64,000 nucleotides of DNA from assembly GCF_013343715.1 (NCBI RefSeq), contig NZ_JABUNR010000009.1:161814-225813 (forward strand), in the 5' to 3' direction. The stretch is from Mesobacillus harenae. GTDB taxonomy: Bacteria > Bacillota > Bacilli > Bacillales > Cytobacillaceae. The translations under genes and the position numbers were made by a program. This document shows positions 24,812-34,046 of this stretch, in pieces; position 1 is the first letter of the stretch; the number at the start of each line of letters is the position of its first letter. The notes beneath the pieces are model-generated. The model worked only from the letters and a program-made list of their open reading frames with translations. It was not told the origin of the DNA and did no database searches.

Positions 24812-25990
24812 TTATAATCCTAACTTCTTTGCGATGATGGTTTTCATAATTTCATTTGTACCTGCAAATATGGAGGTAATCGGTATATCTCTGTACCGTC
24901 TGGCAATCTTGTATTCTTCCATATAGCCATAACCGCCATGCAACTGGATGCATTCGGCCGAAACTCTTTTCGCCATATCGGTTATCCACCATTTTGCCAT
25001 AGATACTTCGGTGACAATATCTACACCGTTGATATGCTTACCAATTAAATGGTCCACAAAAGTACGCCCTATTTTAATTTCCGTAGCCATTTCGGCTAGT
25101 TTAAATTGTGTGTTCTGAAATTTACTGATTGGCTTTCCAAATGCGTTGCGTTCTTTCACATAACTTAGCGTCAATTGAAGCATATCCTCAGCTGCAACCA
25201 ATGAATTAATAGCAGCTACTAATCGTTCCTGTTGCAGCTTAGTCATTAAATAATAGAAACCTTTGCCTTCTTCTCCAAGAAGGTTGGAGGCTGGTACTTT
25301 TACCTCCTCGAATATTAGCTCGGCTGTGTCCTGGCTGTGCATTCCCACCTTCTTTAATTTTCGGCCTCTTGAAAATCCAGGGGTGTCCCGTTCGACGAGA
25401 AATAGACTAATTCCTCGATGGGCTGGAGTCACATGCGGGTCAGTTTTACAAGCAACGATAACTAAATCGGAATGAATTCCATTTGTAATAAATGTCTTTT
25501 GCCCATTAATCATGTAAGAATCTCCATTTTTTAGGGCTGTTGTCCGTATGTTTGCTAAATCTGAACCAGCTCCAGGTTCTGTCATGGCAATTGCCGTGAT
25601 CATGTTGCCAGTAACACAGCCAGGCAGATACTTCTTTTTTTGTTCTTCTGTTCCAAAGGAAGCGATATAAGGGACGATAATATTACTATGGGTGCCAATA
25701 CCACTTAAGCCTGCACCGACTCTTGCTAACTCTTCATTTAAAATCGCTGCAAACCCAAAATCTGTGTTCATCCCGCCATATTCTTCATTAACCCATGGAC
25801 AAATGAAGCCTTTCCCTCCTAGTTTCGTCCAAAATGAGCGAGGAATGATGTGTTCTTCTTCCCATTTTTCAAAAAAAGGGACAGCCTCCTTATCCAAAAA
25901 TCTGCGTAATGATTGACGGAACATTTGGTGTTCATCTGTATAAAATGTATTACTGCTATCTGGTTTCTTACCAATCATTGACTTATCCAT
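24812..25990 (-). CDS. Acyl-CoA dehydrogenase, long-chain (LCAD) type
   Basis: FAD-dependent dehydrogenase of 392 residues. The C-terminal motif is IFAGTNEIMKTI, with Ala where MCAD has its catalytic Glu. This agrees with LCAD and isovaleryl-CoA dehydrogenase, whose base sits in helix G; here LQQERLVAA supplies a Glu at that place. AMTEPGAGSDL and CIQLHGGYGYMEE are normal. The ATG at 25990 follows GGGAGG by seven bases; the upstream in-frame codon has no ribosome site. It is likely to act on long or branched acyl-CoAs. It is followed by the (R)-hydroxyacyl dehydrogenase and a ligase. Confidence 0.92.
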   Translation of the reverse strand: MDKSMIGKKPDSSNTFYTDEHQMFRQSLRRFLDKEAVPFFEKWEEEHIIPRSFWTKLGGKGFICPWVNEEYGGMNTDFGFAAILNEELARVGAGLSGIGTHSNIIVPYIASFGTEEQKKKYLPGCVTGNMITAIAMTEPGAGSDLANIRTTALKNGDSYMINGQKTFITNGIHSDLVIVACKTDPHVTPAHRGISLFLVERDTPGFSRGRKLKKVGMHSQDTAELIFEEVKVPASNLLGEEGKGFYYLMTKLQQERLVAAINSLVAAEDMLQLTLSYVKERNAFGKPISKFQNTQFKLAEMATEIKIGRTFVDHLIGKHINGVDIVTEVSMAKWWITDMAKRVSAECIQLHGGYGYMEEYKIARRYRDIPITSIFAGTNEIMKTIIAKKLGL

Positions 25991-26072
25991 CCTTCTCCCT
26001 CCCTTCAACTTTTTTTTAAGAACTTGAAGGCTCTCACCTTTTAATTTCAAGTCCGGAAAAAATACTTTTTGT

Positions 26073-27362
26073 TCATACTTTCAAGCTGGTTTTCAACCCT
26101 GCTGAAAGGTCTTCTCGGAAATGGGGATGGGCAATGGAAATTAGTGCTTCTGCCCGCTCTCGAAGAGATTTACCAAACAATGAAGCCACTCCGTATTCTG
26201 TTACAACATAATCAACTGCCGACTTAACGGATGTCACAAAAGGTACGTTCAACTTAATTCGCGATTCTGTTCCTTTTTTCGCTGTTGATGGCAGTGCAAT
26301 GATGGATTTCCCTCCTTTTGAAAGGCTGGCTGCATGAATAAAGTCCATTTGGCCGCCGACACCAGCTACCGGATAGGCGCCGACTTGTTCAGCATTGATT
26401 TGTCCTGTCAGATCGACCTCTAGAGCTGAATTAATTGAATGAAAATTACTTATTTGGGAGATCACCACAGCATTATGTGTGTATGTCGTTGGGTATAGTT
26501 CGATAGCTTGATTCTGATCAGCATATTTATATAATTCATCAGTGCCTGTTAAAGTAGTACATACGGTTTTATAACGATTAATCTCTTTCTTCTCATTCGT
26601 AATGACTCCGAGCTCCATTAGTTCGGCAACTGTATCGGTAATCGATCCCGAATGGACTCCTAAGCCCTTCTTTGTTTTAAGAGCCAATAAGACACTATCC
26701 GCAATTTTGCCAAGACCCATTTGAATAGTAGCGTAATCAGGGATAAGTTTTGCAACATTCCTCCCTACCATCATTTCCAGCTCAGAGGGCAGTCCGCTAG
26801 CAAGCGTTAACAAGGGACGGTCGGAAACAACGAAGTGGTCAATTTCTGATACGTGTACGAGGGTATCTCCTGAAGTGGATGGAAGCTCATTATTGACTTG
26901 TGCAATTACATTCTTGGCGTTTTTTATTAGGGTCTGAACGGTATCGACAGAAATACCGAGATTGCAATACCCTTGATTATTTGGCGGTGATACTTGAATG
27001 AGTGCTGCATCTACCTTTTCTTGTTCTATCCAGCGCGGAATATCTGATAGGTTAACAGGTAAATAATCACAAACGTTATTTATAAAGGCACTTTTTAGCG
27101 GAGCCGCAGCTAAAAAAGTCCTGATTTTAAAATGAGTGTGACATACCGGGTCCGCATATAAACATGGACTCCCAATCACAGCGTTATATAAGTAAATATT
27201 CTCGAGACGGTCTTTTTGCTGGACCAGCTCTTCAACAAGTGTTTGCGGTTCATTGCAAAATGGAGCAAGAAATATTTTTTGCGATGACTTAATTGTAGAA
27301 ATGGCTTCTGTTACACTTTTCAATCGAGAATTATAAAGGCTTTCCCAATCTTTTCTTACCAT
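26073..27362 (-). CDS. Acetyl-CoA hydrolase/transferase family (4-hydroxybutyrate CoA-transferase-like)
   Basis: Class I CoA-transferase of 429 residues. It carries the oxyanion glycine motif GVGGQMDF and the region SALEVDLTGQINAEQVG, whose Glu forms the glutamyl-CoA intermediate in this family. It would move CoA between acetyl-CoA (or another donor) and an acid, saving ATP during activation. The ATG follows CGGAGGTG. The cluster also encodes two class III CoA-transferases, so three different CoA-transfer steps or substrates are possible. The real donor and acceptor are unknown. Confidence 0.88.
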   Translation of the reverse strand: MVRKDWESLYNSRLKSVTEAISTIKSSQKIFLAPFCNEPQTLVEELVQQKDRLENIYLYNAVIGSPCLYADPVCHTHFKIRTFLAAAPLKSAFINNVCDYLPVNLSDIPRWIEQEKVDAALIQVSPPNNQGYCNLGISVDTVQTLIKNAKNVIAQVNNELPSTSGDTLVHVSEIDHFVVSDRPLLTLASGLPSELEMMVGRNVAKLIPDYATIQMGLGKIADSVLLALKTKKGLGVHSGSITDTVAELMELGVITNEKKEINRYKTVCTTLTGTDELYKYADQNQAIELYPTTYTHNAVVISQISNFHSINSALEVDLTGQINAEQVGAYPVAGVGGQMDFIHAASLSKGGKSIIALPSTAKKGTESRIKLNVPFVTSVKSAVDYVVTEYGVASLFGKSLRERAEALISIAHPHFREDLSAGLKTSLKV

Positions 27363-27436
27363 GCGACTTCACCTCCGTCTTATGGATCCAGTACAGTTAC
27401 TTGATTTTACATATCAGCTGAATCTCCCGTGAATAA

Positions 27437-28606
27437 CTAGTAGGATCTAGGCAATCCGAGCACGTGTTCAGCCACAAAGGATAAAATTAAATTTGTTGAA
27501 ATCGGAGCTACCTGATATAAACGGGTTTCCTTGAATTTTCGTTCAACATCATATTCTTCGGCAAAACCATAACCGCCATGAGTTTGTACTGCTGCATTTG
27601 CTGCCTCCCAGGATGAATCAGCGGCAAGAAGCTTCGCCATATTCGCTTCTGCCCCACACTTTTCGCCTGCATCAAAAAGGGATGCAGCCTTGAAACGCAT
27701 CAGATCAGCCGCTTCAATATTAATGTGAGCCCGAGCGATCGGGAATTGAACCCCTTGGTTTTGCCCGATTGGCCGGCCGAAAACAACCCTGTCTTTGGCA
27801 TAATTGGATGCCCGTTCAATAAACCAGCGGCCATCACCAATACATTCTGCGGCTATAAGAATACGTTCTGCATTCATTCCGTCCAAAATATACTTAAATC
27901 CCTTTCCTTCTTCGCCAATGAGGTTTTCAGCTGGCACCTCTAAATCTTCTATAAACAGCTCAGTGCTCGCATGGTTCATCATCGTCCGAATCGGTTTAAC
28001 GGTTAATCCATTTCCAATGGCAGCTTGGAGGTCAACGAGTAACACAGAGAGACCTTCTGACTTTTTTTTCACTTGTTCCAACGGAGTTGTTCGTACTAGT
28101 AGGACCATTAAATCAGAATGCTCCGCTCGTGAAATAAACACTTTTTGGCCGTTTACGATATACTTATTGCCCCGGCGCTCTGCGAATGTTCTCAACTTAG
28201 TTGTATCAGATCCTGTGTTTGGCTCTGTTACGCCAAACGCTTGTAATCTTAAAGAACCTTCTGCAATTTTAGGTAAATATTTTTCTTTTTGTTCAGGACT
28301 TCCATGGCGCAGCAGTGTCCCCATTGTATACATTTGGGCGTGACAGGCTCCTGCATTTCCGCCAGAGCGGTTTATTTCTTCTAATATGATAGAAGCTTCT
28401 GTAATTCCAAGACCTGATCCGCCATATTCTTCAGGAATAAGAGCAGCTAGAAAGCCACTACTGGTAATCTCATTCACAAATTCTTCTGGATAGGTAAGAT
28501 TCGCATCCAATTCTCTCCAGTAAGCATCCGGATATTTACTGCAAACCGCACGGACACTCTGCCTTAACTCTTCATGAAACTGGGTTTCCTTAACAGACGC
28601 ATTCAT
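27437..28606 (-). CDS. Acyl-CoA dehydrogenase, APISTN variant
   Basis: FAD-dependent dehydrogenase of 389 residues. Normal flavin and substrate motifs occur (AFGVTEPNTGSDT, QTHGGYGFAEE), but the C-terminal site reads LYQVAPISTNLIL in place of the YEGTxEI motif. A Glu in helix G (LDGMNAERILIAA) may be the base, as in isovaleryl-CoA or long-chain enzymes. The GAGGAGG ribosome site fits the ATG at 28606. It lies between an enoyl-CoA hydratase and the class I CoA-transferase. A branched or terminally modified substrate is possible, but that is only a guess. Confidence 0.9.
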   Translation of the reverse strand: MNASVKETQFHEELRQSVRAVCSKYPDAYWRELDANLTYPEEFVNEITSSGFLAALIPEEYGGSGLGITEASIILEEINRSGGNAGACHAQMYTMGTLLRHGSPEQKEKYLPKIAEGSLRLQAFGVTEPNTGSDTTKLRTFAERRGNKYIVNGQKVFISRAEHSDLMVLLVRTTPLEQVKKKSEGLSVLLVDLQAAIGNGLTVKPIRTMMNHASTELFIEDLEVPAENLIGEEGKGFKYILDGMNAERILIAAECIGDGRWFIERASNYAKDRVVFGRPIGQNQGVQFPIARAHINIEAADLMRFKAASLFDAGEKCGAEANMAKLLAADSSWEAANAAVQTHGGYGFAEEYDVERKFKETRLYQVAPISTNLILSFVAEHVLGLPRSY

Positions 28607-28665
28607 ATGTATATCCTCCTCAAAATTACTTTATATCTGTTCGCAGATAACCTTTATTGTCTTAA

Positions 28666-29448
28666 TTATTTACCGACAAAATGAGGCTCTCGCTTTTCGA
28701 CAAAGGCACGAACCCCTTCTAATCGGTCTTCAGTGTTAAGACAGCGATTATAAAACAATATTTCTAATTCTTTTGCATCTTCATTTCCCATGCTGAATAG
28801 TTGGTCAACTGATTTTTTACAGTTTTGAACAGCTAAAGGAGCGTTTTTTGCTATTTGTTCAGCCATTTCAAGTGCAACCTTGTTAATTTCGGCGGATTTT
28901 GCCAGCACATTCAAAAGGCCAACTCGTTCCGCCTCTTCGCCTGAATAAATCTTACCGGTACACACCCATTCTTTTGCCCGGTGGACACCAATTCGTTTAG
29001 AAAGCAGCCTAGTCCCGCCTCCTCCTGGCATAATCCCTCTTGTGACTTCAGGGAGCCCGAATTTTGCCGTTTCACCTGCAACAATCATGTCGCAATTTAA
29101 AACAATTTCGAAACCGCCTGCGAGGGCATACCCATTTACTACCGAAATAACAGGCTGCTTCATTTCCTGAATCGTATTAAACATTTTTTGAAAAAGTAAA
29201 TGTTGGTTTTTCCATTCTGTTTCTTTCATATTGTTGCGCTCTTTAAGATCAGCACCTGAGCAAAAGGACTTTTCATTTGATGAAGTAATGAGTACTGCTC
29301 TAATATCACTGTTGCTTATTTCCTGGCAGATACTTATAATTTGTTCAGCCATTTCCGACGTGAAAGCATTTCTTGCTTCTGGCCGGTTTAAAATGATTTC
29401 AGCGATGGCAGCTTCTCTCCCAACTCTTTTCCACTCTACATAAGCCAT
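28666..29448 (-). CDS. Enoyl-CoA hydratase/isomerase family, intact catalytic Glu pair
   Basis: Crotonase-fold protein of 260 residues. Both acid residues of true hydratases are present, Glu114 (LAGGFEIVLNCD) and Glu134 (GLPEVTRG), as is the oxyanion region CSGADLKE. It should hydrate trans-2-enoyl-CoA to the (S)-3-hydroxy product. The start at 29448 lies nine bases after GAAGGA; the ATG at 29457 touches the ribosome site. Gene order (CoA-transferase III, hydratase, dehydrogenase, CoA-transferase I) with small gaps makes an operon segment. Confidence 0.92.
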   Translation of the reverse strand: MAYVEWKRVGREAAIAEIILNRPEARNAFTSEMAEQIISICQEISNSDIRAVLITSSNEKSFCSGADLKERNNMKETEWKNQHLLFQKMFNTIQEMKQPVISVVNGYALAGGFEIVLNCDMIVAGETAKFGLPEVTRGIMPGGGGTRLLSKRIGVHRAKEWVCTGKIYSGEEAERVGLLNVLAKSAEINKVALEMAEQIAKNAPLAVQNCKKSVDQLFSMGNEDAKELEILFYNRCLNTEDRLEGVRAFVEKREPHFVGK

Positions 29449-29486
29449 CCGTTTCATTCCTTCCTCACTTTGTTTTTTCTAAATTT

Positions 29487-30686
29487 TCAGTTTTCAACAG
29501 ACAGACTTGCTCCTATTACACCACTTTTTCTGAGTTCTTCAATATCTTCATTCGTATAATCCAGCTGAGCGAGGACTTCCTCTGTATGCTCCCCAAGGAG
29601 TGGAGAGTGAGAGAGGATTTTTCCTTTTGTCTTTGAAAACTTAATCGGGAATCCAATCTGCTTAACGGTGCCAGCAGTAGGGTGATTCATTTCTAAAAAT
29701 AACTCACGATCAATGATTTGTGGATCTTCAAAGATTTGATCGATATCGTTTACGGGGCCAACACAAGTATCTTCGTTTGCCAGTAAGTCCAGCCATTCCT
29801 GTTGATTCTTTTGCCTGAATAACTCTGACAGGTCGAGTTTTAACTGTTTCTGGACTTCACCGGATCCTTCATGAAGTTCGGTCCATTCAGGTTTTCCAAT
29901 AAGTTCACATATTCTTTTCCAGAATTTAAATTCTGAAGCGCCAACTGACAGATATTTTTTATCCTTAGTTTGGTAGACATGATAATAAGCAAAGTGACCA
30001 TCCAAACGAGTGTTTCCCCTCTCAGGTGTTTTGCCAGAAGCAAAATAGTCTGATGCTGAAGCATATAGCCAAGATACGGCCCCATCCATCATCGAAACAT
30101 CAATATACTGCCCTTGTCCTGAACGTACTCTATGGAAAAGCGCCATACAAATCCCTGATAAGGCCATTAGCGCCCCTCCTCCGATATCAGCTATTTGGAC
30201 CCCTGGAACAACCGGTTTTCCATCCTTCTCTCCGATCAGGCCCAATATTCCGCTATATCCTATGTAATTGATATCGTGACCAGGCAAGTTGCGATACGGT
30301 CCCGTTTGTCCATACCCCGTCAGCGAGCAATAGACAATGCCTTTATTCACTTTTGAAATTTCTTCATAACCGAGCCCTAATCGATCCATAACACCAGGAC
30401 GAAAACTTTCTAAAATGACATCCGCGCTCTCTGCCATTTTTTTAAAAATTCTTTTCCCTTCCTCTGTTTTTAGATTTAGCTCAACGCTTTTCTTGTTACG
30501 ATTGATGGTTAGGTGTCTAGCTCCGATCCCCTCAATTGCTGGCTTTCTCCACCTAATGTAATCACCTTTTCCTGGTTCCTCGATTTTAATGACTTCAGCT
30601 CCATAATCAGCCATCATTAATGTACAATAAGGGCCTGGAAGTAATCTGGATAAATCTAAAACTTTCACACCACTTAAAGCTCCCAT
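29487..30686 (-). CDS. CaiB/BaiF (class III) CoA-transferase
   Basis: Formyl-CoA-transferase-fold protein of 399 residues. It begins with VKVLDLSRLLPGPYCTLMMADYGA-type sequence (split here only for length), and has FRPGVMDRLGLGYEE, GYGQTGPYRNLPGHD and DVSMMDGAVSW, whose Asp forms the acyl-aspartyl intermediate. Family members transfer CoA from succinyl-CoA or a product thioester to acids such as carnitine, benzylsuccinate, bile acids or oxalate. It has a paralogue at 34909 in the same cluster. The ATG follows AAAGGAG. Substrate not predictable; the context suggests the initial activation step. Confidence 0.92.
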   Translation of the reverse strand: MGALSGVKVLDLSRLLPGPYCTLMMADYGAEVIKIEEPGKGDYIRWRKPAIEGIGARHLTINRNKKSVELNLKTEEGKRIFKKMAESADVILESFRPGVMDRLGLGYEEISKVNKGIVYCSLTGYGQTGPYRNLPGHDINYIGYSGILGLIGEKDGKPVVPGVQIADIGGGALMALSGICMALFHRVRSGQGQYIDVSMMDGAVSWLYASASDYFASGKTPERGNTRLDGHFAYYHVYQTKDKKYLSVGASEFKFWKRICELIGKPEWTELHEGSGEVQKQLKLDLSELFRQKNQQEWLDLLANEDTCVGPVNDIDQIFEDPQIIDRELFLEMNHPTAGTVKQIGFPIKFSKTKGKILSHSPLLGEHTEEVLAQLDYTNEDIEELRKSGVIGASLSVEN

Positions 30687-30721
30687 AATAAACTCCTTTT
30701 AATAGAGTGATATTTTTGCAA

Positions 30722-31483
30722 CTATAATGAGCCCCCACCGTCAACTGTAAGAATTTGACCTGTAATAAAGTTACTTGCACCACTGGCGAGTAAAAGGGCT
30801 GCCCCTTTCAATGAATCCGGATCTCCTGTCCGTTTCATTGGATTTCTGCTAGTTAACATTTCTTCATCCATATGCTTAGACATATTCGTTTCAAAAATCC
30901 CTGGAGCAATCCCATTTACGTAAATACCATGTTCTACCCATTTGCGAGCAAGATCTTTGGTAAAATGATGGACAGCTGCTTTGCTCGTACTATACCCAAT
31001 TGCATTTAGCTCTTCTATTGGCTTTGCTCTCAATCCAGCGATCGAACCGATATTAATGATTTTCCCATAGGATCGGCTAATCATATGTCTTCCTACTGTC
31101 TTAGACATTAAAAATGTTCCTGTCAGATTTACATCGATTACCTTTTTCCATGCTTCAAGTGGCATATTTTCAACATGTTCCCCCCATGTTGTTCCACTGT
31201 TATTAACTAGGATATCAATTTGGCCAAAATCATCTAGGATGTCCTCTACCGTTTTTAACACTTCTTCTTCATTCGCTACATTGCATGCATATGCTCCTGT
31301 TCGGACACCAAAAGTTTCTCTTAAATACACTGCACTTTCTTTGCAGTTCTCTAGTTTTCTGGAACAAATAGCAACATTTGCCCCATACTCAGCAAATGCT
31401 TCTGCAATGATTAGTCCAAGACCAACTCCTCCTCCGGTGATAAGCGCGGTGCGCCCGCTTAAATCAAACAACCCTTTTGACAT
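30722..31483 (-). CDS. SDR family oxidoreductase, gluconate 5-dehydrogenase-like
   Basis: Classical SDR of 253 residues with TGGGVGLG, LVNNSGTTWGEH, a Ser in NIGSIAG, the catalytic YSTSK and the TVDGGGSL end. Sequence style resembles gluconate 5-dehydrogenase and FabG-like proteins. In this cluster it probably oxidises a hydroxyacyl-CoA or an alcohol of the substrate. GGAGGGAAG precedes the ATG. It sits 44 bases after an MBL hydrolase gene and 35 bases before a CoA-transferase gene, so all three share a transcript. Confidence 0.88.
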   Translation of the reverse strand: MSKGLFDLSGRTALITGGGVGLGLIIAEAFAEYGANVAICSRKLENCKESAVYLRETFGVRTGAYACNVANEEEVLKTVEDILDDFGQIDILVNNSGTTWGEHVENMPLEAWKKVIDVNLTGTFLMSKTVGRHMISRSYGKIINIGSIAGLRAKPIEELNAIGYSTSKAAVHHFTKDLARKWVEHGIYVNGIAPGIFETNMSKHMDEEMLTSRNPMKRTGDPDSLKGAALLLASGASNFITGQILTVDGGGSL

Positions 31484-31527
31484 ATTACTTCCCTCCTGTT
31501 TTCTGTGATCCTCGCTGTACTATAATT

Positions 31528-32517
31528 CTACTGATTATTCACTTTTCCCAACCCGCTTTGATAGGTCGTGTACTTTTCTTTTATGTTTTGGACCAAAAGA
31601 AATTCCTGATAAAATTCGTCAAATGGTTCGCCTTGATGAATAAGCCTTTGTAAATGTTTAACAATGCCTAACTTTTCACTCTTTAAGTAAAAAGGATTTC
31701 TTTTCGTTTGTTCCTCGTAGTAGAAGATGCTTTGTTTTGTCAGTTCCTGAGGAGGTCTTCCATTCTTAATAAATCTTTTAATGACTTGTTCCCGCTTTTC
31801 GATAATCGCCAAGTAATCTATAAGTTTTCTTTTATATTCAGCCTTTCGCATTACACCCTTTTGATGGGCAGTCACAATATATTCCGCATCTATTTCGAGG
31901 GTCTTTTGTGCCGACCTTATAAACAAATCAATATTACCGTCTGCATCACAATAGAACGGGCCAAAAGAGGTTAAATCAAAATCCCCCACATACAAAATTC
32001 CATGTTCGGGCAGATATGGACAGCAGTACCCTTCCGTGTGCCCAGGAGAATGAATCATCATCACACTTGTACCAGACACTTCAAATTCCTGATCATATGC
32101 ATAACTATCCCTTATATCCAAGTTTCGCTCGAACACCCTATCAGAACCAGGAGGGGAAAAATGGTGCTGTTCATCAAGCAGGCTTTTTAATTCAGCTTCT
32201 TCTAAAACGGCTGGAAACCCTTGAGCCTTCACGAGTTCTTCGGTATTTAAGGCTTTGTTTAAATCAAGCGGATTAATGAATTTCTCAGCATCTGGAAATA
32301 AGGATACTCCCCATGTATGATCAAAATGATGGTGGGATAAGTATATTCTTTTTATATTGTGTTGTTTTCGGATGGATAATAAGGCTTCCATCCCTGCCCC
32401 ACACTCTATAAGTGCAGAATTGTCCTTGCCCTTGATAACCATACATGTAGAGAATGGAGCACGGCTATCATTTTCCCCCATGATTATTTCAACTGGACCG
32501 ACTTTTATGATGCTCAT
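31528..32517 (-). CDS. MBL-fold metallo-hydrolase
   Basis: Metallo-beta-lactamase-fold hydrolase of 329 residues. The metal motif is LSHHHFDHTWG (HxHxDH), with later ligands in HSPGHTEG, VGDFDLTSFG and TAHQKG. This is a close paralogue of 57243-58136: both share the MIHSPGHTEG/LHTPGHTSG pattern and VGDxDxTSFGP. Members often hydrolyse thioesters or lactones. The cluster has a second, less similar MBL protein at 47575. A thioesterase or lactonase role in the pathway is inferred from context only. GAAGGGGTAACC precedes the ATG. Confidence 0.85.
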   Translation of the reverse strand: MSIIKVGPVEIIMGENDSRAPFSTCMVIKGKDNSALIECGAGMEALLSIRKQHNIKRIYLSHHHFDHTWGVSLFPDAEKFINPLDLNKALNTEELVKAQGFPAVLEEAELKSLLDEQHHFSPPGSDRVFERNLDIRDSYAYDQEFEVSGTSVMMIHSPGHTEGYCCPYLPEHGILYVGDFDLTSFGPFYCDADGNIDLFIRSAQKTLEIDAEYIVTAHQKGVMRKAEYKRKLIDYLAIIEKREQVIKRFIKNGRPPQELTKQSIFYYEEQTKRNPFYLKSEKLGIVKHLQRLIHQGEPFDEFYQEFLLVQNIKEKYTTYQSGLGKVNNQ

Positions 32518-32598
32518 GGTTACCCCTTCTTTCCTTAAATGACCTGTTTAATGATGTTCTAGCCAGATTAGGTTAATTGTTAATTTTGCTGAATTTCT

Positions 32599-33012
32599 CT
32601 AATACCTTTGTTTTAAAATCTTAAAGGTTCCCACTGTTTTAGCTAATACAGTCCCATTCCGGTCGGTTACCTCAGCTTCTGCAGTAACAATACTTCTTCC
32701 TCTTTGTACTACTTTCGCAGAGGCGATCATTTCATCCCCGTCCTTTAAAGAGGCAAAATAATTAATTGTAGTATTAATTGTGGTTATTGGCTCTTTCGTT
32801 ACCGAGCGGATTGTTGCACCCATGACAGAATCTAATATAGTAAAGTAAACTCCTCCATGGACTGCCTGATTTACATTGAGATGGTTAGGTTTTATCTTTA
32901 TGGAATAAACGACGGCACCTTCTTCAAACTTTTTTAACTTTATCCCGACAAAATTGTTAAAGGGACTGCTCTCATAAATTTTTCTCATATCATCAATCGA
33001 TTCCAAAGACAT
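32599..33012 (-). CDS. PaaI-type hotdog thioesterase
   Basis: Single hotdog domain of 137 residues. The active-site loop NQAVHGGVYFTILDSVMG has the HGG motif and the Asp of PaaI/YbgC-like acyl-CoA thioesterases. These release CoA from stalled acyl-CoA intermediates. The ATG at 33012 has GAGGTGA upstream; the in-frame GTG at 33021 lies within that ribosome site. It is separated from the IclR gene by 186 bases, where a promoter may lie. An AACCGGTT palindrome (33046-33053) just upstream could be an operator. Confidence 0.87.
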   Translation of the reverse strand: MSLESIDDMRKIYESSPFNNFVGIKLKKFEEGAVVYSIKIKPNHLNVNQAVHGGVYFTILDSVMGATIRSVTKEPITTINTTINYFASLKDGDEMIASAKVVQRGRSIVTAEAEVTDRNGTVLAKTVGTFKILKQRY

Positions 33013-33198
33013 AAAATTCACCTCTTTTGTTTTAACATATATGTGAACCGGTTTAGTTATTGATCAATAGAAATTTTAATAGCTAATTTATATGTAGGAG
33101 ACTATATTTAAAGGATTTTTCAAAATGTGACGCGATACAACTTATAAAAATGAAATTGGAAGATACATCTCGTCCGTTTTGAAATTGCTTTTTATCTA

Positions 33199-33975
33199 TT
33201 AAACTAAGGCATCTTGAAATCTTATTTCATTAGAGATTTGAGCTGCCACTTCTTTTATAGCAATAATAAAAGTATTTATTACTTCATCATCAACCCTAAC
33301 CATTGGTGCTGAGACCGCGATGCCTGCTATTAGTTGACCATCACGACTAAGGATCGGTGCACTCGCCGCAAATACGCCTGGTACACGTTCTCCAAAACTG
33401 GATGCATAGCCATTTGCTCTTATTTCTTTAAGTTCATCTCGTAACTTTGATTTATCAGCAATGGTTTTTTCTGTAATTACCTCTAAATTTTTTTCAATGA
33501 TATACTCTTCTATTTCTGTCTGACTTAGATATGCCAACAGCAGTTTGGCAGAGGCGCCTGCGTGGAGAGGCGAAGTTTGGCCAACATGAGAAATGGTCAT
33601 AAGCAGCTGTTTTGCCTCTTCAAAAGCAATACACTTTCGTTGATTGTTTTCAATAACATTTAAATAAACATTTTCACCTAATCGATCTCGCAAACTTTTC
33701 AAATGTGGTTTAACAGTAGATATTAAATGCGAATGTTCTTCTACTAACTTTCCTAAATAATATAGCTCCATCCCTAGCTTGTAGGTTTTCCTATTATTAT
33801 CCTTTTCTAGGAGTCCATGAAGAACTAATGTGTTTAATATTCTTTGTAAACTAGACTTAGACAGCCCCAAATCCTTATGAAGGCTAGATAATGATTGTTC
33901 CCTGACTTCACTGGTAAATGATTTTAAGACTTGAATTGTTCGATTAATCGTCTGCATGGAATTATCTTCACTCAT
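33199..33975 (-). CDS. IclR family transcriptional regulator
   Basis: Regulator of 258 residues: N-terminal winged helix (about 6-65, SLSSLHKDLGLSKSSLQRIL) and C-terminal IclR effector domain (about 80-250, LHAGASAKLLLAYL and the GERVPGVFAASAPI signature). IclR proteins bind small acids and repress or activate catabolic operons. AAAGGAGGT precedes the ATG at 33975; an upstream in-frame codon at 33996 is weaker. It is the only specific regulator inside the acyl-CoA cluster, placed 71 bases after an SDR gene, so it likely controls the cluster in answer to the substrate or an intermediate. Confidence 0.92.
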   Translation of the reverse strand: MSEDNSMQTINRTIQVLKSFTSEVREQSLSSLHKDLGLSKSSLQRILNTLVLHGLLEKDNNRKTYKLGMELYYLGKLVEEHSHLISTVKPHLKSLRDRLGENVYLNVIENNQRKCIAFEEAKQLLMTISHVGQTSPLHAGASAKLLLAYLSQTEIEEYIIEKNLEVITEKTIADKSKLRDELKEIRANGYASSFGERVPGVFAASAPILSRDGQLIAGIAVSAPMVRVDDEVINTFIIAIKEVAAQISNEIRFQDALV

Positions 33976-34046
33976 CAACAAGTACCTCCTTTCCATCGGT
34001 TCCTATTTGCAGTTAATATCGTTAAACTTTCTATTCAGCGGATTAA